This document shows positions 56,102 to 64,000 of a DNA stretch of 64,000 nucleotides, piece by piece. How positions within the stretch are numbered: the stretch's first letter is position 1; the number at the start of each line of letters is the position of its first letter. Location of the stretch: the NCBI GenBank assembly GCA_002441125.1, contig DJVI01000009.1:1-64000 (forward strand). Direction: 5' to 3'. The translations under genes were made by a program, and so were the position numbers. The stretch comes from Caldifarciminota bacterium UBA6260 (lineage in GTDB: Bacteria > Hydrothermota > 32-111). The notes beneath the pieces are model-generated. The model saw nothing but the letters and a program-made list of their open reading frames with translations. It had not been told where the DNA came from and did not search any database.

Positions 56102-57025
56102 CTATCTATTTGAACATTCCTCTTTTTTTAGAAGACTCTGATATTTTTCATTCAGATATCTTCTCAACTCTTCAACAAGTTCTGGATTGTTCTTAAGATG
56201 TTTAAACCTTTGCTGTTTGAAAAGGAATTCCTCAAGAGGTTTTTCCTCTTTAGGTTTTACATTTACTTTATATTTTCCATTCTCGTACTCAAAAACATTC
56301 CAAAAGTGAGTTGATACAGCCAATTGTGATAATTCAACAGATGCTGAAGGTTCTGAACCCCATCCGAGTGGACAAGGTGAAAGAACATCTATAAAACTGG
56401 GACCATCAACCTTTAAAGCTTTTTTAACTTTTTCAACAAAATCGTTCCAATAGAATATTGATGCCTGTGCAACATAAGGGATGTTGTGTGCTATCATTAT
56501 TTCTGTTAGATCCTTTCTATGTTGCATCTTACCTTTTATCTCTTTTCCAGCTGGACTTGTCGTTGTGTTAGCTCCAAAAGGTGTTGCTGAAGACCTCTGG
56601 ATACCTGTGTTCATGTAGGCTCCATTATCGTAACACACATAAAGAAGTTTATGTCCCCTTTCCATAGCCCCAGATAAAGATTGCAAACCTATATCGTATG
56701 TTCCACCATCACCACCAAACGCTATTATATTTATATCCTTATTTATCTTCCCTCTTTTCTTCAAAGCTCTGTAAGCACTCTCTATACCACTTGCAGTTGC
56801 TGCTGAGTTTTCAAAAGCATTATGCATAAAAGGGATTTTCCATGAAGTGTATGGGTATATTGTTGAAACAACCTCCATACATCCTGTTGCTCCAACGAAT
56901 ACACTATTTTCACCTGCAGCAGCGGAAAGAAGTCTCAAAATTATTGTTCCACCACACCCTGCACATGCTCTATGTCCGGGGGTGAAAAGATTTCCTTTAC
57001 TTGCTAAATCTTTTATATTAGCCAT
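56102..57025 (-). CDS. porB: Pyruvate:ferredoxin oxidoreductase, beta subunit
   Basis: It binds TPP; the 307 residues have GHRACAGCGG (cluster cysteines), FGGDGGTYDIGLQ for TPP/Mg2+ and CYDNGAYMNTG, and SPCPLGWGSEP. With the alpha, gamma and delta subunits it oxidises pyruvate to acetyl-CoA and reduces ferredoxin. It lies 9 nt after porA. Confidence 0.93.
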   Translation of the reverse strand: MANIKDLASKGNLFTPGHRACAGCGGTIILRLLSAAAGENSVFVGATGCMEVVSTIYPYTSWKIPFMHNAFENSAATASGIESAYRALKKRGKINKDINIIAFGGDGGTYDIGLQSLSGAMERGHKLLYVCYDNGAYMNTGIQRSSATPFGANTTTSPAGKEIKGKMQHRKDLTEIMIAHNIPYVAQASIFYWNDFVEKVKKALKVDGPSFIDVLSPCPLGWGSEPSASVELSQLAVSTHFWNVFEYENGKYKVNVKPKEEKPLEEFLFKQQRFKHLKNNPELVEELRRYLNEKYQSLLKKEECSNR

Positions 57026-57034
57026 TTTTTACTC

Positions 57035-58210
57035 CTACTCTCTTACAGTTATATATTTTACAGATTCACCTTTACCATGATTTTCTGTAAAATCTTTTAT
57101 GTCATTATAAACATTTTCAATGTCCTCAACATCGATATCTCTTCCACCGAGACCATAAACATAATCTCTTACAAATGGTCTTGAAGAAGAGTTATAGAGT
57201 GCTGATTTTATATCGTTGAAAAGATGACCACCTGTACCAGCGAACATATCACTTCTATCAAAAATCGCACATCCTTTAATATTTTTCAAAGCTTCAACTA
57301 TATCCTCCTCAAAGAATGGTCTATAAAATCTAACTTTCAACAATCCAACCTTTTTCCCTTCTTTTCTTAATTTATCAACAGTATACCTTAAAGTTCCAGC
57401 TGTTGAACCCAAAGCAACAAAACAGAACTCCGCATCATCCATCATATATTTTTCGACAACACTGTAATCCCTTTTCATCTTTTTATTGAAGTCGTTCAAG
57501 ATTTCTTTTATCTTAGATTTTGACTCCTTAATAAAGTTTGCCTGCTGGACCTTAATCTCCATATAATAATCCTGTAAAGCGAGTGGACCTACAGTTATCG
57601 GATTGTCAAGATCAAGAAGATTGTAAGGTGATTTAGGTTCACCAAGGTATTCCTTAACCTCTCTATCATCATACATTTCAACTCTCTGCATAGCATGTGA
57701 TATTATAAAACCATCTGTCGTTACCATCGAAGGTATGAAAAGTTGTTCGGAAAGTTTCATAGCAAGAATAGTCTGATCGTAAGCTTCCTGAGGATCTTCA
57801 GAAAATATTTGTATCCATCCAGCATCCCTTGAAGCCATCGTATCAGAATGATCACAATGAATATTTATAGGAGCAGATAAAGCTCTATTAACTTCACATA
57901 TAACTATAGGCAACCTTAAACCACCAGCTATAAAAAGTATCTCGTGCATCAAAGCAAGTCCTTGAGAGGATGTTCCAGTCATAACCCTTGCTCCGGCAGC
58001 TGCAGCACCAACACAGGCTGAAATTGCAGAATGTTCTGATTCTGTTGGAACAAAAACTGTATCAACCTCTCCGTTACTCACAAAAGATGAAAATATTTGA
58101 ACTATCTCCGTAGCAGGTGTTATAGGATAGGCAGCAACAACATCTGGATTTATCTGCCTCATAGCTTCAGCCATTGCCTCATTACCTGTTTTTGCTACTA
58201 TTTTAGACAT
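57035..58210 (-). CDS. porA: Pyruvate:ferredoxin oxidoreductase, alpha subunit
   Basis: Of 391 residues, GNEAMAEAMRQINPDVVAAY and PITPATEI lead, then TSSQGLALMHE and VNRALSAPINIHCDHSDTM. This is the pyruvate-binding alpha subunit. A second, long domain near the C-terminus has the DRSDMFAGTGG signature. The 2-oxoacid specificity is taken from the subunit order and likeness to Por. Confidence 0.92.
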   Translation of the reverse strand: MSKIVAKTGNEAMAEAMRQINPDVVAAYPITPATEIVQIFSSFVSNGEVDTVFVPTESEHSAISACVGAAAAGARVMTGTSSQGLALMHEILFIAGGLRLPIVICEVNRALSAPINIHCDHSDTMASRDAGWIQIFSEDPQEAYDQTILAMKLSEQLFIPSMVTTDGFIISHAMQRVEMYDDREVKEYLGEPKSPYNLLDLDNPITVGPLALQDYYMEIKVQQANFIKESKSKIKEILNDFNKKMKRDYSVVEKYMMDDAEFCFVALGSTAGTLRYTVDKLRKEGKKVGLLKVRFYRPFFEEDIVEALKNIKGCAIFDRSDMFAGTGGHLFNDIKSALYNSSSRPFVRDYVYGLGGRDIDVEDIENVYNDIKDFTENHGKGESVKYITVRE

Positions 58211-58226
58211 TTTATTCTCCTTTAAA

Positions 58227-58502
58227 TCATTTCTCTTCTTTTACCATATCTATAGCATCAAATGGACAAACTTTACTACATATGCCACAACCTTTACAAT
58301 GGTCGTAATCGATTCCCAACATCTTGCCATCTTTTACAATTATTGATGAATCTGGACAGAAAAGCCAACATTGTAAACATTGTTTACATTTATCATTCTT
58401 ATATAAAGGTTTTTCAGATCTCCAATCACCTGTTTTGAACTCTTCGGCTGTTCCACCTTTAACTATAAGAGCGATTTCAACTTCTTTCCAATTCTTTTTC
58501 AT
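58227..58502 (-). CDS. porD: Pyruvate:ferredoxin oxidoreductase, delta (ferredoxin) subunit
   Basis: It has 91 residues and two 4Fe-4S motifs, CKQCLQCWLFCP and CKGCGICSKVCP, with GDWRSEKPLY before them. It carries electrons from the TPP subunit to ferredoxin. It overlaps porC by 4 nt. Confidence 0.92.
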   Translation of the reverse strand: MKKNWKEVEIALIVKGGTAEEFKTGDWRSEKPLYKNDKCKQCLQCWLFCPDSSIIVKDGKMLGIDYDHCKGCGICSKVCPFDAIDMVKEEK

Positions 58503-59080
58503 TCTGAAACAACCTCCTCATAAGCCCTTTTTATAGCTCTGATATTACCTTCAACTACTTCCGGCTTATTCACAAATTTCTTTTTCATTTTTTCTTCTGT
58601 ATCTTTCAACATCCTTTCGAAATCAAGAATTTTTGTTACCTTCACAAGTGCTCCAAACATCGGTGTGTTCGGTTTGTTAGCACCTATCTCTTCCAATGAA
58701 ATCTTTGAAGCATCAACTGTAAAAATTTTAATATTTTTATTTATCTTGTATTTTTCCCTAATCTCAGATGGTTTTTTTACAGTGTTTATTATAATTGTTC
58801 CACCATTCTCCATACCTGATGTAGTATCAACTGTATCCATAAGAGATTGGTCAAGGACAACAACAACATCAGGATTTTTTATTGGGGAATGGATAGATAT
58901 TTTGTTATCAGATAACCTGTTAAAAGATTGAACAGGTGCACCCATCCTTTCTGGTCCATACTCTGGAAAAGCTTGAATATATTTCCCTGTTGCCAGCGCT
59001 GAATCAGCGAATAAAAGAGCCACAGTTTTTGCCCCCTGTCCGCCTCTTCCATGCCATCTTATTTCAAAAAAATCTTTCAT
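58499..59080 (-). CDS. porC: Pyruvate:ferredoxin oxidoreductase, gamma subunit
   Basis: It has 193 residues: FEIRWHGRGGQGAKTVALL, GPERMGAPVQSF and IKNPDVVVVLDQSL, all family signatures. It is the first gene of the por operon, after a GGAGG leader. A normal promoter precedes it. Confidence 0.93.
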   Translation of the reverse strand: MKDFFEIRWHGRGGQGAKTVALLFADSALATGKYIQAFPEYGPERMGAPVQSFNRLSDNKISIHSPIKNPDVVVVLDQSLMDTVDTTSGMENGGTIIINTVKKPSEIREKYKINKNIKIFTVDASKISLEEIGANKPNTPMFGALVKVTKILDFERMLKDTEEKMKKKFVNKPEVVEGNIRAIKRAYEEVVSE

Positions 59081-59108
59081 TATTAAACCTCCAATTCATT
59101 AAACCTAT

Positions 59109-59136
59109 ATTATATTTTAACTATTCTTAAAGTCAA
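59109..59136 (-). promoter_or_regulatory. Promoter for porCDAB-mglBA
   Basis: TTGACT (59136-59131), 16 nt, TATAAT (59114-59109), then a leader of about 22 nt with GGAGG. Confidence 0.65.
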
Positions 59137-59153
59137 GAAAATTTTCTTTTCTA

Positions 59154-59181
59154 TTGATTTTATCATTTAAACAATTAAACT
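59154..59181 (+). promoter_or_regulatory. Promoter for rlmN; leaderless-type
   Basis: TTGATT (59154-59159), 16 nt, TAAACT (59176-59181). The ATG at 59189 is 7 nt away. Confidence 0.55.
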
Positions 59182-59188
59182 ATCTTTT

Positions 59189-60208
59189 ATGGAATCAATT
59201 TATAGGTTCACTTTAAAAAATTTAAAAGAAGATATAGAGAAAAAGGGATTTAAGCCTTTTAAAGCGGAACAGATATTCAAATGGATATATTGTAAAAAAA
59301 TTAACGATTTTACAAAAATGACCGATATTTCTTTAAAAGATAGAGAAATTTTAAAAGATCTTTATGATACATCCCTTTTTACAGATTATAAAGAGTTCAT
59401 ATCCAAAATCGATAAAACAAAGAAATACCTCTTCAACATTTCAGAATATGAAAGTATTGAAGCAGTTTTTATGAAGGAGGATAAAAGGGTAACAGTTTGT
59501 TTGTCCTCCCAAACTGGGTGCCCTTTGAAGTGCAGATTCTGTGCAACAGGTAAGAAAAATGGAAGGAATCTTTCAATAGAAGAGATAGTTAAAGAGTTCA
59601 CAACAATCTATTATCTAAATCCTGAAAGGATAACAAACATAGTTTTTATGGGAATGGGAGAACCGCTTTTAAACTATTCAAATGTTTTTGAAGCTATAAA
59701 AATTTTCAACGAAGAAAAAGGGATAAAGATCGGTGCAAGAAAAATTACTCTTTCAACAGCCGGAATAGTTGAAGGAATTGAAAAAATAATTGAATTCCCA
59801 TTACAGATAAAACTTGCTATTTCACTTAACAGCGCTATAGAGGAAAAAAGAGAGTACCTTATGCCTGTTACAAAAACAAACAATCTTTCCCAACTTAAAA
59901 AAGTTCTAAAAAAATATCAAGAAGTAAAGAAAAAGAGGATCACATTCGAATATATTATAATTCCCGGATACAATGATGGCGGAAAAGATATAGAAGCACT
60001 TTTAAAATTCCTTTCAGAATTTGACTGCAAACTAAACCTGATTCCATACAACAGAACTGATGACCAGTTTAGGGAACCAACAGAAAAAGAGATAAAAGAA
60101 TTTTATAGAAAAGTGTCAGTTTTGGAAGATGCAGTTTCAATAAGAAGAAGCAAGGGGAAAGACATTTCTGGAGCTTGTGGACAGTTGAAAGGGAAATTCA
60201 CTTCTTGA
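59189..60208 (+). CDS. rlmN: 23S rRNA (adenine2503-C2)-methyltransferase, radical SAM
   Basis: The 339-residue enzyme also modifies some tRNAs. The cluster motif is CPLKCRFC, followed by ATGK, VFMGMGEPL and the C-terminal catalytic Cys in ISGACGQL. Its 3' end overlaps the convergent lemA by 11 nt. Confidence 0.95.
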   Translation: MESIYRFTLKNLKEDIEKKGFKPFKAEQIFKWIYCKKINDFTKMTDISLKDREILKDLYDTSLFTDYKEFISKIDKTKKYLFNISEYESIEAVFMKEDKRVTVCLSSQTGCPLKCRFCATGKKNGRNLSIEEIVKEFTTIYYLNPERITNIVFMGMGEPLLNYSNVFEAIKIFNEEKGIKIGARKITLSTAGIVEGIEKIIEFPLQIKLAISLNSAIEEKREYLMPVTKTNNLSQLKKVLKKYQEVKKKRITFEYIIIPGYNDGGKDIEALLKFLSEFDCKLNLIPYNRTDDQFREPTEKEIKEFYRKVSVLEDAVSIRRSKGKDISGACGQLKGKFTS

Positions 60209-60710
60209 ACAAGGGATACTTTTTAAAATTAAAAATTGAAGAAATTATACTATAAGGAAACTGTTCAATTTTCGTATTAAAATTTGTGACACACCAGTTA
60301 TAATTTTCCCTTCTATCGGCAATGTGGTTTTCAATTGTTGTGATCCTTTTCTGAAGGTTCAAAAAATTTTCATTGGCTTTTAATTCTGGATACTTCTCCG
60401 CAAGTGCGAAAAGATTTTTTGTCTCTTTGGTAAGGTTGTTGTTGAATTCTGATTTCTCATTCACACCCATTTCATCAGAATAACCACTTCTAATTTTTAT
60501 TATTTTAGACAATGTTTCCTGTTCATAGGATGCATAACCTTTAACTACTTCTATAAGGTTTGTCAACTCATCGTTTCTCTGTTTTAAAAGAACATCTATA
60601 TTTGAAAGGGATTGAAAAATTCTATTTTTTAAAAAAACAAGATCGTTGTAAAGGATAACAAAAGTAATGATTAAAAAAATAACAATCGCAATCAAAATTA
60701 TTAAAATCAT
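60198..60710 (-). CDS. LemA-family membrane protein
   Basis: The 170 residues have one N-terminal helix (ILIILIAIVIFLIITFVILY), then LKNRIFQSLSNIDVLLKQRN, ELTNLIEVVKGYASYEQETL and a helical bundle ending with NFNTKIEQFPYS. LemA proteins are anchored in the membrane with an uncertain role. It follows the GIDE-like gene, whose last codons GGAGGT supply its ribosome site; the two overlap by 1 nt. Confidence 0.9.
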   Translation of the reverse strand: MILIILIAIVIFLIITFVILYNDLVFLKNRIFQSLSNIDVLLKQRNDELTNLIEVVKGYASYEQETLSKIIKIRSGYSDEMGVNEKSEFNNNLTKETKNLFALAEKYPELKANENFLNLQKRITTIENHIADRRENYNWCVTNFNTKIEQFPYSIISSIFNFKKYPLFKK

Positions 60711-62419
60711 TAAAAACCTCCAAAAATAAAGATTAAAACTATAAGTATTACAGCCATAAGTAAGGAAGATATAAGAAATATGTTGGAATACTTCAAAAAG
60801 GTCTTTTCACTTATATCTGAAATAAAAAGGATTTTATCATCTTTTGAAAAAACTATCTCAAGACTGTCAGTCTCTTTTCTCTGGTTGACTTTTCTTTCAA
60901 ATTCTTTCTCAATGTTTACTTTTGCACTCTCCCATTCATCCTGATCTATCACATCATCTTTATTATAATCAAAATTCTTCATATAATCTCTATCAAGCTT
61001 TTTGTTTTTAATATAATCATTTTTTTCCTTGTAATAGTCTTTATTTACTACAGAACCAACAACAAAGACCTCACTCATCACAGGCAATATTTCCTCTTCA
61101 TATTTTACATCATTTGAATCCTCTACTGAAAAAAATTTATAAAAAGTTCTTGTATATACAGTTTTGTTCTTCAAATTGAATGTCGCATTGTTAGTTTTTA
61201 CAGATATCCTGTTCCCTTCATCATCCTGAACTATAAATTTTTCAGGTAAGTATTCTCCTATATGCTCAAGTTGCCATTTTGTTTTACCTTCACTATCTTT
61301 AACCTTTCTGTACTTTTTGTACTGGAAATAGACACACCTTGTTCCAGATATGGGAGATGGAATAGAATAATCATCAGTTATGAAACCTTTGATTTCATTT
61401 AATCCCACACTTATCGATTCCAACTTCGAAAATGGTATGGATTCGAGAAAAACTTTTAATTTCAAAACTTTAAAAAAGTAAAAAATATAGTAGATTGATC
61501 CCAAAAGGAAAAGATAGGATGAAATATTCAACATTCCTACTCTTATAAATATAAGTAAACCAAAAAATATTATTCCAAATGGAATAAAGAATATTTCAAG
61601 CAAATTGAACCTGTTTATCGATATACTCTTTTTTTTGAAGATGATATCCTGAGGTTTATAAATATTATAATTGAATTCGTAAACTAAACTGTTTATATCA
61701 GATTCTCTATCTTTGTTAACAAAATTTTTATTGTATGAAAATGAATATAAACCGTTTTTAAAAAGTAAAGATGAAATAACTGAATAAGTTTTTAAATCAA
61801 AAAAAAGATCCTCAACATAATTTTCAGAATAGTTAAGATCCTCAACAAAATTTTGCGAAAATTCCTTTAAACTATTATAGAGTTTAAAAAAATTCTCACT
61901 TTTGGAATATTTAGAAAAGTTTTTAATTTCTTTATAGTTTAACTTTTCATGTTCGCACCTTATTATGAGTTCATTACTCTTGGTAAAAATATAAAACACA
62001 AAATTGTTTTCCAGTAGAAGTTTCTTTAAATTTACATTCTCCATCCTTTTTTTATCTATCCCGGCAACGAAAAAAATCGTATCATTTTTTGATATCGTTA
62101 TTTCATCATTTCCTGAAAGAAATTTAATATTGTAATCATCAACCTGTCTTATGGATGATACATCGATAATTTTGTATGAAAAGATATCACTATCTGAAAG
62201 TATAACGGATTCTATTTTCAGAGAATCCAAACCATTTTTTATTTTTATTATTTCTTCTTCATCTTCAGATTTTTTTAAAATCGCCCATCCCTTACCTACG
62301 AACTTTTGTTTTAGAGTATAGATATCAATATTTGTTGCATTAAAAACTTGTTCAAAAAAATTTTTTTCAACAGCGTCAGTCCTATCGAAAATACACTTAA
62401 TAAATAGTTTATATTCCAT
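60710..62419 (-). CDS. GIDE-domain-like membrane protein with an EF-hand loop
   Basis: The 569 residues contain a novel N-terminal region (about 1-260), two helices near 275-320, a GIDE-like domain with SPISGTRCVYFQYKKYRK, an acidic stretch with the calcium-type loop DYNKDDVIDQDE (about 484-495), and a C-terminal helix. GIDE proteins often pair with LemA. The N-terminal third has no family that I recognise. It is leaderless in appearance, 6 nt after a -10 box. Confidence 0.7.
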   Translation of the reverse strand: MEYKLFIKCIFDRTDAVEKNFFEQVFNATNIDIYTLKQKFVGKGWAILKKSEDEEEIIKIKNGLDSLKIESVILSDSDIFSYKIIDVSSIRQVDDYNIKFLSGNDEITISKNDTIFFVAGIDKKRMENVNLKKLLLENNFVFYIFTKSNELIIRCEHEKLNYKEIKNFSKYSKSENFFKLYNSLKEFSQNFVEDLNYSENYVEDLFFDLKTYSVISSLLFKNGLYSFSYNKNFVNKDRESDINSLVYEFNYNIYKPQDIIFKKKSISINRFNLLEIFFIPFGIIFFGLLIFIRVGMLNISSYLFLLGSIYYIFYFFKVLKLKVFLESIPFSKLESISVGLNEIKGFITDDYSIPSPISGTRCVYFQYKKYRKVKDSEGKTKWQLEHIGEYLPEKFIVQDDEGNRISVKTNNATFNLKNKTVYTRTFYKFFSVEDSNDVKYEEEILPVMSEVFVVGSVVNKDYYKEKNDYIKNKKLDRDYMKNFDYNKDDVIDQDEWESAKVNIEKEFERKVNQRKETDSLEIVFSKDDKILFISDISEKTFLKYSNIFLISSLLMAVILIVLIFIFGGF

Positions 62420-62425
62420 TTTTTC

Positions 62426-62453
62426 ATTATATATTCATTTTAATCAATTTCAA
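62426..62453 (-). promoter_or_regulatory. Promoter for the GIDE-like/lemA genes; leaderless-type
   Basis: TTGAAA (62453-62448), 16 nt, TATAAT (62431-62426). The ATG at 62419 is 6 nt downstream. Confidence 0.6.
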
Positions 62454-62456
62454 TAC

Positions 62457-62484
62457 TTGATTGGTTTTTTCAAGAATGTATAAT
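62457..62484 (+). promoter_or_regulatory. Promoter for the CYTH gene; leaderless-type
   Basis: TTGATT (62457-62462), 16 nt, TATAAT (62479-62484). The -10 box overlaps a potential earlier start at 62476, which makes the ATG at 62491 the only one inside the expected transcript. Confidence 0.65.
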
Positions 62485-62490
62485 TTTAAA

Positions 62491-63060
62491 ATGTTTAAAA
62501 AAGAGGTTGAAAGAAGATTCCTTATAAAAAAGGGATCTTTAAAAAATGAAAAATTCACAAAAAAGATAAGGATAATCCAAGGTTACTATAACTTAAAAAA
62601 TTTAATTGATATTGAGCCGATAAAAGAAAACTTGTTCAAATATCCTTTTCTGAAAAAAGAAATCGTAAGAATTAGGATTGAGAATAAGAAAGATATTTAT
62701 CTGACTTTAAAGAGAGGAAAAGGAGTTGAAAGGTATGAGTTTGAAATAAAACTGGATTTTAACAAAAAAATTTACTCTTTTTTAAAAAATGATGAAAAAG
62801 TTTTAAAAAAGATCAGAAAAGAATTCATCATGGATGGTTTTAAGGCTATGCTTGATAGTTTTACCGAAAGATACAAAGGAGTTAAAATAGTTGAGGTTGA
62901 GTTCAAAAATAAAAGGGAGGCGAAAAATTTCCAACCACCTAAAAATTTTATAGAAATTACCGATTTTATTTATCTGACAAACAAAAGTATGTATTTTAAC
63001 GATGAGGAAAAAATTTTAAAAAGGATAAGGGAGATTTATGATAGTAAAAATCAAAAATAA
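62491..63060 (+). CDS. CYTH-domain protein (class IV adenylate cyclase/triphosphatase type)
   Basis: The 189 residues open with FKKEVERRFLIKKG, the ExExR/K signature of CYTH domains. Basic and acidic strands follow (VRIRIENKKDIYLTLKRG, RYEFEIKL, VEVEFKNKREA). Members hydrolyse inorganic tripolyphosphate or ThTP, or make cAMP. The ATG at 62491 was chosen because it fits the promoter. It overlaps neuB by 23 nt. Confidence 0.8.
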   Translation: MFKKEVERRFLIKKGSLKNEKFTKKIRIIQGYYNLKNLIDIEPIKENLFKYPFLKKEIVRIRIENKKDIYLTLKRGKGVERYEFEIKLDFNKKIYSFLKNDEKVLKKIRKEFIMDGFKAMLDSFTERYKGVKIVEVEFKNKREAKNFQPPKNFIEITDFIYLTNKSMYFNDEEKILKRIREIYDSKNQK

Positions 63061-64000
63061 GGTTATAAAAAAAGGTGAAATTTTTATAATTGCTGAAGGC
63101 GGTGTTAACCATAACGGGGATATAAATCTTGCAAAAGAACTGATAGTAAAAGCAAAAGAAGCTGGCGCAGATGCTATAAAATTTCAAACATATAAAACCG
63201 AAAAGTTGGTGATAAAGAATAGCAAAACTGAAGATTTTTTCAAAATGATAAAGGATCTTGAACTTTCAGAAAAAGATTTTATAGAACTGAAAGAATATGC
63301 TGTTAAAAATGATATAATTTTTCTTTCAACCCCAGACGAGGAGGATTCCTTAAAATTTTTGATGTCTTTGAATTTACCAGCTATAAAAATAGGTTCAGGA
63401 GAGGCTAACAATTTACCTTTTCTCAAAAAAGTTGCGAAAACGAAAAAAACTCTACTTATATCTACAGGTTGTTGCACAGAAGGTGAGATAGATAGGATAT
63501 ATAAAACTGTATACCCTATAAATAAAAAACTTGTTCTTTTACATTGTATATCTGAATATCCAGCTGATATAGATTCGCTGAACCTTAACTTTATAAAGAA
63601 GATGATTAAAAAATATAACTGTCCTATCGGTTTTTCAGATCATACCACTTCAATATTTACACCATCAATCGCTTATATACTTGGTGCAACAGTTATAGAG
63701 AAGCATTTCACACTTGATAAAAATTTACCCGGTCCAGATCACAAATCTTCACTCGATTTTAAAGAGTTTAAAAGTATGGTTGAAATTTTATCAGAAACAA
63801 AAAAAGCTTTGGGGAAAGATATTAGAAAGATAACACCCCGTGAGGACAAAATTAGAAAGTTCATTAGAAAATCACTATTCTCAAAAGATGAACTTAAAAG
63901 CGGTGAAATTCTGACTCCCCAAAATACAATTCTTTTAAGACCTGAAATAGGTATCAGAGCAGATCAAGCAGAACTGATCTACGGAAAAAGAATAAAAGTT
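63038..64000 (+). CDS. N-acetylneuraminate/pseudaminate synthase-family protein, 3' end beyond the window
   Basis: 321 codons are present from the ATG at 63038, in frame to the last base, after GGGAGATTT. It is a NeuB-type synthase: IIAEGGVNHNGD, KFQTYKTEKL, IKIGSGEANN, ISTGCCTEGE, FSDHTTS and VIEKHFTLDKNLPGPDHKSS. The C-terminal SAF antifreeze-like domain has begun (RKSLFSKDEL). NeuB condenses an N-acetyl sugar with phosphoenolpyruvate to a nonulosonic acid, useful for cell-surface glycans. Only some 20 residues should be missing. Confidence 0.9.
   Translation, partial: MIVKIKNKVIKKGEIFIIAEGGVNHNGDINLAKELIVKAKEAGADAIKFQTYKTEKLVIKNSKTEDFFKMIKDLELSEKDFIELKEYAVKNDIIFLSTPDEEDSLKFLMSLNLPAIKIGSGEANNLPFLKKVAKTKKTLLISTGCCTEGEIDRIYKTVYPINKKLVLLHCISEYPADIDSLNLNFIKKMIKKYNCPIGFSDHTTSIFTPSIAYILGATVIEKHFTLDKNLPGPDHKSSLDFKEFKSMVEILSETKKALGKDIRKITPREDKIRKFIRKSLFSKDELKSGEILTPQNTILLRPEIGIRADQAELIYGKRIKV

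Overview
The window is AT-rich bacterial chromosome from an organism with a double-membrane envelope. It carries two GWxTD-domain proteins, a protein with a C-terminal sorting-type domain like type IX secretion cargo, an OmpA-family protein, an ABC-dependent polysaccharide export locus, MglA/MglB, and a four-subunit pyruvate:ferredoxin oxidoreductase with acetate kinase. This combination suggests an anaerobic, fermentative member of the FCB superphylum or a neighbouring candidate phylum such as WOR-3. That placement is inference; there is no rRNA gene in the window to settle it.

Layout. 1-3,022: a secreted hydrolase cut by the window edge, a barrel-like envelope protein and a dead IS element with 12-bp inverted ends. 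3,085-7,851 (+): glmM-glmS (UDP-GlcNAc synthesis), a periplasmic protein, a 44-residue CxxC membrane peptide and a polyferredoxin. 7,856-12,815 (-): an energy operon with a COG2403-type P-loop protein, carbamate kinase, NDP kinase, a degenerate 3-hydroxyacyl-CoA dehydrogenase-like protein, acetate kinase and a DUF1858 protein. 12,907-13,860 (-): a methyltransferase. 14,113-24,157: a defence-type island bounded by two exact 38-bp direct repeats. It encodes a PLD-nuclease/helicase, an N6-adenine methylase, a DUF3800-type protein and a KAP NTPase. 24,279-35,320: an F420-ligase-like protein, murJ, acpS, a protein with twelve GND-type repeats, thiamine pyrophosphokinase, a secreted propeller protein, mutS2, cvpA and rpsU. 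35,475-36,482 (+): an OmpA-family protein. 36,598-43,025 (-): ABC polysaccharide exporter and glycosyltransferases.

43,112-55,005 (+) is one twelve-gene run with gaps of 0-2 nt or small overlaps: dapB, a dapL-like aminotransferase, lysC, asd, two GWxTD genes, nadB, hpf, hprK, a mannose-type EIIA, a mannose-type EIIB and a chemoreceptor. It joins aspartate-derived biosynthesis to envelope proteins, ribosome hibernation and HPr-kinase/PTS signalling. 55,006-59,080 (-) is porCDAB followed by mglBA. 59,189-64,000 holds rlmN, a LemA/GIDE-like pair, a CYTH-domain protein and a neuB-like gene cut by the window end.

Regulation. Promoters of the form TTGAnn, 16-17 nt, TAtAaT are easy to see. Nine first genes have an ATG only 6-10 nt downstream of the -10 box and so look leaderless, while others have a normal leader with GGAGG. 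The most interesting stretch is the repeat-bounded island. It looks like a restriction-type system split over two large proteins, with an extra DUF3800 gene flanked by a 94-bp duplication of the methylase 3' end.
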